The position numbers and the translations under genes are program-made. From Rheinheimera sp. (GTDB lineage: Bacteria > Pseudomonadota > Gammaproteobacteria > Enterobacterales > Alteromonadaceae), in assembly GCF_020217005.1 (NCBI RefSeq), contig NZ_JAIWOI010000023.1, positions 1 to 10,000 on the forward strand: a stretch of 10,000 nucleotides of DNA, given 5' to 3'. Shown here in pieces: positions 7,240 to 10,000 of this stretch. Each line of letters starts with the position of its first letter. Position 1 is the stretch's first letter. The notes beneath the pieces are model-generated. The model saw only the letters and a program-made list of their open reading frames with translations, ran no database searches and was not told the DNA's origin.

Positions 7240-8097
7240 TCACTGATCGTGGAATTGCTCACAAGCTTCTAGCGTGTTTTCAATCAGACAAGCTACTGTC
7301 ATAGGTCCGACACCACCTGGCACAGGCGTAATAAAACGCGCATGTTCTTTTGCTTTATCAAATTCAACATCGCCCACCAGCTTGCCGGATTCTAAGCGGT
7401 TAATACCTACGTCAATCACCAGCGCACCAGGTTTGATCCAGTCGCCCGGAATAAATTCTGCTTTACCTACGGCAACTACTACTAAATCAGCACGGCGTAC
7501 GTGTTGCTCCAACTGTTTGGTGAACTTATGACAGACAGTAGTAGTGCAACCGGCTAATAACAGTTCTAACGCCATAGGACGGCCGACAATATTGGAGGCT
7601 CCTACGACTACTGCATCCATACCACGGATTTGAATCCCAGTGCTTTGCAGCAGCTTGATAATGCCTTTTGGTGTGCAAGGGCGCAGAGCAGGCATACGCT
7701 GCGCTAAACGGCCTATATTGTAAGGATGAAAGCCATCGACATCTTTTAAAGGGTCTATCCGCTCAAGAATGGCAGAAGCGTCTAAGCCTGCAGGTAAAGG
7801 CAGTTGCACCAAAATGCCATCTACTTTTTTGTCAGCATTTAACTGATCAATTAAATCAAACAATTCTTGCTGACTGGTGCTTGAAGGTAAATCGTAAGAA
7901 AAAGACTCGAAGCCGACTTCTTCACAAGCTTTGCGTTTACTGCCTACATAGACCTGAGAAGCGGCGTCCATACCTACCAGTACCACCGCAAGGCCCGGGG
8001 CTCTTTTTCCTGCTGCAAGGCGTTGCTGAACCCTTAATGCGACCTGTTGACGGGTAGATTGAGCTACCGCTTTACCATCTATGATTTGTGCTGCCAT
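7240..8097 (-). CDS. folD: Bifunctional methylene-THF dehydrogenase / methenyl-THF cyclohydrolase
   Basis: Interconverts 5,10-methylene-, 5,10-methenyl- and 10-formyl-tetrahydrofolate with NADP, supplying one-carbon units for purines, thymidylate and formyl-Met. The protein has 285 residues; E. coli FolD has 288. Visible motifs: [14 protein letters not shown] (Tyr50, catalytic Lys54), QLPLP (98-102), DVDGFHP (119-125), the nucleotide-binding GASNIVGRP (166-174) and [10 protein letters not shown] (258-267). The start [12 protein letters not shown] fits the family; the Shine-Dalgarno is weak (AGAGCAG upstream). It is a single-gene unit: convergent with cysS and divergent from the tRNA operon. 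I did not find a convincing promoter in the 8098-8282 upstream stretch. Confidence 0.97.
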   Translation of the reverse strand: MAAQIIDGKAVAQSTRQQVALRVQQRLAAGKRAPGLAVVLVGMDAASQVYVGSKRKACEEVGFESFSYDLPSSTSQQELFDLIDQLNADKKVDGILVQLPLPAGLDASAILERIDPLKDVDGFHPYNIGRLAQRMPALRPCTPKGIIKLLQSTGIQIRGMDAVVVGASNIVGRPMALELLLAGCTTTVCHKFTKQLEQHVRRADLVVVAVGKAEFIPGDWIKPGALVIDVGINRLESGKLVGDVEFDKAKEHARFITPVPGGVGPMTVACLIENTLEACEQFHDQ

Positions 8098-8217
8098 AAA
8101 ACTGCTCTGTTGACCTGAAATCTGAGGATTTGTATTTTCGCACAGCTACGGCAAAGAGGCCAAGCAGATCAGTTTAAGTGACGTAAAAAGTTAAAAAATC
8201 AGCAGATTTTCCACCTG

Positions 8218-8246
8218 TTGAACCCTTTTATGGCAAATGGGTTCAA
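8218..8246. repeat. Inverted repeat in the folD-tRNA intergenic region
   Basis: TTGAACCC (8218-8225) and GGGTTCAA (8239-8246) are perfect reverse complements around a 13-nt centre in which three more A-T pairs can form. There is no T-run, so it is not an obvious terminator. It lies 37 bp upstream of the tRNA promoter -35 and 121 bp upstream of folD, where an operator or transcript hairpin could sit. A second small repeat, AAAATC / GATTTT (8195-8210), lies just beside it. Confidence 0.5.
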
Positions 8247-8282
8247 ATATTAAGCAATCAGTTTTTTAGCTGCAAAAAAGGT

Positions 8283-8311
8283 TTGACGCTCCAAGGCTTG
8301 GGCTGTAATAT
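8283..8311 (+). promoter_or_regulatory. Strong sigma70 promoter of the tRNA operon
   Basis: TTGACG (8283-8288), a 17-bp spacer and TAATAT (8306-8311). Just downstream is a GC-rich discriminator, CCGCCCCG (8313-8320), typical of stable-RNA promoters under stringent (ppGpp/DksA) control. Upstream 8245-8282 is A/T-rich with A and T runs, resembling an UP element. The first tRNA begins about 20 nt after the likely start site. Confidence 0.8.
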
Positions 8312-8340
8312 TCCGCCCCGTTGCAGTAGTGTAGCGAAGT

Positions 8341-8417
8341 CGGTGATTAGCGCAGCTTGGTAGCGCACTTGGTTTGGGTCCAAGGGGTCGCAAGTTCGAA
8401 TCTTGCATCACCGACCA
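8341..8417 (+). tRNA. tRNA-Pro (anticodon UGG), copy 1
   Basis: A 77-nt cloverleaf with encoded CCA. Acceptor arms CGGTGAT / ATCACCG, discriminator A, anticodon stem CTTGG / CCAAG with loop TTTGGGT and anticodon TGG at 8375-8377, and T arm with GTTCGAATC. It resembles E. coli proM. First gene of the tRNA operon. Confidence 0.98.
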
Positions 8418-8445
8418 TCTTGAGAGCCTAAGGGCCTCGAATTTG

Positions 8446-8522
<77 letters not shown>

Positions 8523-8555
8523 TTGCAACAAGTAAGGTGTTAAATTTCTACCGTG

Positions 8556-8631
8556 GTGGCTGTAGCTCAGTTGGTAGAGTCCCGGATTGTGATTCCGGTT
8601 GTCGTGGGTTCGAGCCCCATCAGCCACCCCA
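8556..8631 (+). tRNA. tRNA-His (anticodon GUG)
   Basis: A 76-nt cloverleaf with encoded CCA. Acceptor arms GTGGCTG / CAGCCAC, discriminator C, anticodon stem CCGGA / TCCGG and anticodon GTG at 8589-8591. The base at 8555 is G and faces the C73 discriminator, giving the extra G-1 that histidyl-tRNA synthetase requires; mature tRNA should therefore start at 8555. The D stem ends in a G10-U25 wobble (GCTC / GAGT). Confidence 0.98.
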
Positions 8632-8650
8632 TTCTCGACAGGTTATACGT

Positions 8651-8727
8651 CGGTGATTAGCGCAGCTTGGTAGCGCACTTGGTTTGGGTCCAAGGGGTCG
8701 CAAGTTCGAATCTTGCATCACCGACCA
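8651..8727 (+). tRNA. tRNA-Pro (anticodon UGG), copy 2
   Basis: Identical over all 77 nt to the copy at 8341-8417, with anticodon TGG at 8685-8687 and encoded CCA. It lies 19 nt after tRNA-His and is the last gene of the operon. Flanking spacer sequence is not shared apart from two bases on each side. Confidence 0.98.
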
Positions 8728-8746
8728 TTCTCCCTGTAAAGACAAT

Positions 8747-8769
8747 AACAGCAGAAATGCTGTTTTTTT
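8747..8769 (+). terminator. Intrinsic terminator of the tRNA operon
   Basis: AACAGCA (8747-8753) pairs with TGCTGTT (8758-8764) around a stable GAAA tetraloop, and T continues to 8769 (a run of seven). It starts 20 nt past the CCA of the last tRNA. Confidence 0.92.
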
Positions 8770-8886
8770 GTTTCTGCGTTTTGTAAATCTGCTCTGTCAC
8801 TAACTCCTATACCTACATTTCATCTTCATCATCTACTTTTGCTTGTTCGTTTTTTCTTAAGCACTCTACCTTACCGTTTTACAGGC

Positions 8887-8913
8887 AAAAAAAAGCCTGC
8901 ACAGGGCAGGCTT
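8887..8913 (-). terminator. Intrinsic terminator of fadE
   Basis: Stem AAGCCTGC (8893-8900) / GCAGGCTT (8906-8913), loop of five. On the minus strand it is followed by a T-run (plus-strand A 8887-8894). It lies about 20 nt past the fadE stop. The remaining stretch 8770-8886 is pyrimidine-rich on the plus strand and shows no gene. Confidence 0.92.
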
Positions 8914-8932
8914 CTTTGGCAATCAATACAGC

Positions 8933-10000
8933 TTAAGCTGCTTCTGATTTGGCTTTTGGTTTGATATCAAACAAAGACTTATCTGCAGCCAATTCCAGCG
9001 GATCAAAATCATCCACATTGATAGTGTGCAGACGACCTTGTTCAGCCACTCGCAGCTTCTCTGCTTCAGCTTCAGTGATCACACCCAGCTCTAAACCCAA
9101 AGTTGCCACTTCGTGCAGGCGGAAGAACGGCAGGCGTTTATTCGCAGCATGCACCACTTTGTCGAAGATTGGCTCAGCAGCCAGAATATCCGTCAGGGCT
9201 TTTTCAATTAAACCAATTTGGTTATTTGGTTCCAGTGTCATATAAATGTTGGTGGCTAAACGGCTACGGGCTTCACAAGGTGTTTGCATAATACGTGACA
9301 CCTGATGATCCAGCTGATCGGAAGGTTTACGTAAAGTGCGACCCCAAGGAAACAGCAGCTTGCTCAGCACTGAACCTACAAGACGATTCGGGAAGTTATC
9401 CAGCATTTCATCCAAAGCGACCTGAGCTTTGTACATATTGTCTTCACAAGCCCATTGCACTAAAGGTAAATCCTGGGCTGGACGGCCGTCGTCGTTGAAG
9501 CGCTTCAGTACAGCAGAGGTCAGATACAACATGGATAACATGTCGCCTAAACGGGCAGAGATACGTTCGCGGCGTTTAAGATCACCCCCCATGGTCCCCA
9601 TAGCTACATCAGACATCAGTGCTAATGCAGCGCTGTATCTGTTCATTTGCTTATAGTACTTGGCTGTTGCATCTGCATAAGGGCTGGCGGAGAAGGCTGA
9701 ATTGCTTAAGCCTAACCATAAAGCACGGAAGAAGTTGCTGATACTAAAACCAATATGGCCAAATAAAGCACGGTCAAAGGCAGTCACAGCAGCGCGTTCG
9801 TCTTCTAAACCTGCAGCTTGTAATTCAGCTAATACAAAAGGATGACAACGAATAGCGCCCTGACCATAAATAATCATGTTACGGGTTAAAATGTTGGCAC
9901 CTTCTACTGTGATAGCGACAGGCGCACCCTGATAACCACGGGCCAAATAGTTGTTCGGGCCCATACAGATGCCTTTACCACCATGAATATCCATGGCATC
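8933..10000 (-). CDS. fadE: Acyl-CoA dehydrogenase FadE, C-terminal 355 residues
   Basis: Catalyses the first step of fatty-acid beta-oxidation, acyl-CoA to trans-2-enoyl-CoA, with FAD. The frame is open to the window edge and begins DAMDIHGGKGICMGP, an internal FadE motif; the in-frame ATG at 9994 is internal, so the true start lies beyond 10000. E. coli FadE is about 814 residues, so under half is visible. The first ~50 residues finish the acyl-CoA dehydrogenase C-terminal helical domain, with AITVEGANILTR (Glu33 of the visible part) aligning by motif with the YEGT catalytic-Glu region of the family. The rest is the long extension peculiar to the bacterial FadE type (DUF1974-like). It ends KPKAKSEAA. 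Regulation by FadR is known for the family, but the promoter is outside the window. Confidence 0.95.
   Translation of the reverse strand, partial: DAMDIHGGKGICMGPNNYLARGYQGAPVAITVEGANILTRNMIIYGQGAIRCHPFVLAELQAAGLEDERAAVTAFDRALFGHIGFSISNFFRALWLGLSNSAFSASPYADATAKYYKQMNRYSAALALMSDVAMGTMGGDLKRRERISARLGDMLSMLYLTSAVLKRFNDDGRPAQDLPLVQWACEDNMYKAQVALDEMLDNFPNRLVGSVLSKLLFPWGRTLRKPSDQLDHQVSRIMQTPCEARSRLATNIYMTLEPNNQIGLIEKALTDILAAEPIFDKVVHAANKRLPFFRLHEVATLGLELGVITEAEAEKLRVAEQGRLHTINVDDFDPLELAADKSLFDIKPKAKSEAA

Noticed and set aside
7668..8057. A 129-codon plus-strand reading frame antisense to folD
   Set aside because: It lies wholly within folD on the opposite strand, is rich in Cys/Leu/Arg as expected of a codon shadow, and has no ribosome binding site or family resemblance.
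8929..8940. 12-bp palindrome CAGCTTAAGCTG at the fadE stop
   Set aside because: It arises from the Ala-Ala-stop codons plus a few bases and has no loop or associated signal; most likely chance.
8949..9656. Several plus-strand reading frames of 60-100 codons opposite fadE
   Set aside because: All are antisense shadows of the fadE coding frame with no motif or start signal of their own.

Overview
The window is an ordinary chromosomal housekeeping segment from a gammaproteobacterium. Gene content and order (dedD-cvpA-purF; ppiB-lpxH divergent from cysS; cysS convergent with folD; miaE; fadE with its long C-terminal part), CCA-encoding tRNA genes and moderate base composition point to an Alteromonadales-like marine or freshwater lineage. 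Rheinheimera/Alishewanella relatives are my best guess, but that is an inference from protein flavour and not a database result. I found no phage, plasmid, IS transposase, CRISPR or defence genes, and no convincing undescribed system.

Layout. Positions 1-2752 (+) hold the 3' end of dedD (SPOR-domain division protein), then cvpA and purF, the first enzyme of purine synthesis. A strong bidirectional hairpin terminator (2772-2802) separates purF from a leftward block, 5605 down to 2818: ppiB (cytoplasmic peptidyl-prolyl isomerase), lpxH (lipid A synthesis), miaE (tRNA hydroxylase) and a Yip1-type membrane protein. The first three are tightly packed, with an 8-nt overlap and then a 13-nt gap. The Yip1 gene sits 176 bp further on and has its own candidate promoter. 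cysS (cysteinyl-tRNA synthetase) is divergent from ppiB, and candidate promoters for both lie in the 192-bp gap. cysS and folD converge on a 62-bp gap filled almost entirely by a perfect 27-bp-arm inverted repeat with a 3-nt loop, the most unusual element of the window.

Positions 8283-8769 (+) form a complete tRNA operon: a strong sigma70-type promoter with a GC-rich discriminator, then tRNA-Pro(UGG), tRNA-Arg(UCU), tRNA-His(GUG) and a second identical tRNA-Pro(UGG), then a GAAA-loop intrinsic terminator. The window ends inside fadE (acyl-CoA dehydrogenase, minus strand), whose start lies beyond position 10000 and whose terminator is at 8887-8913.

Functionally the genes cover translation (cysS, four tRNAs, miaE, ppiB for folding), one-carbon and purine metabolism (folD, purF), the envelope (dedD, cvpA, lpxH, Yip1 protein) and fatty-acid degradation (fadE). 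Stretches without a gene are all under 300 bp: 8098-8340 holds the folD upstream region, an inverted repeat and the tRNA promoter, and 8770-8886 holds nothing I can name.
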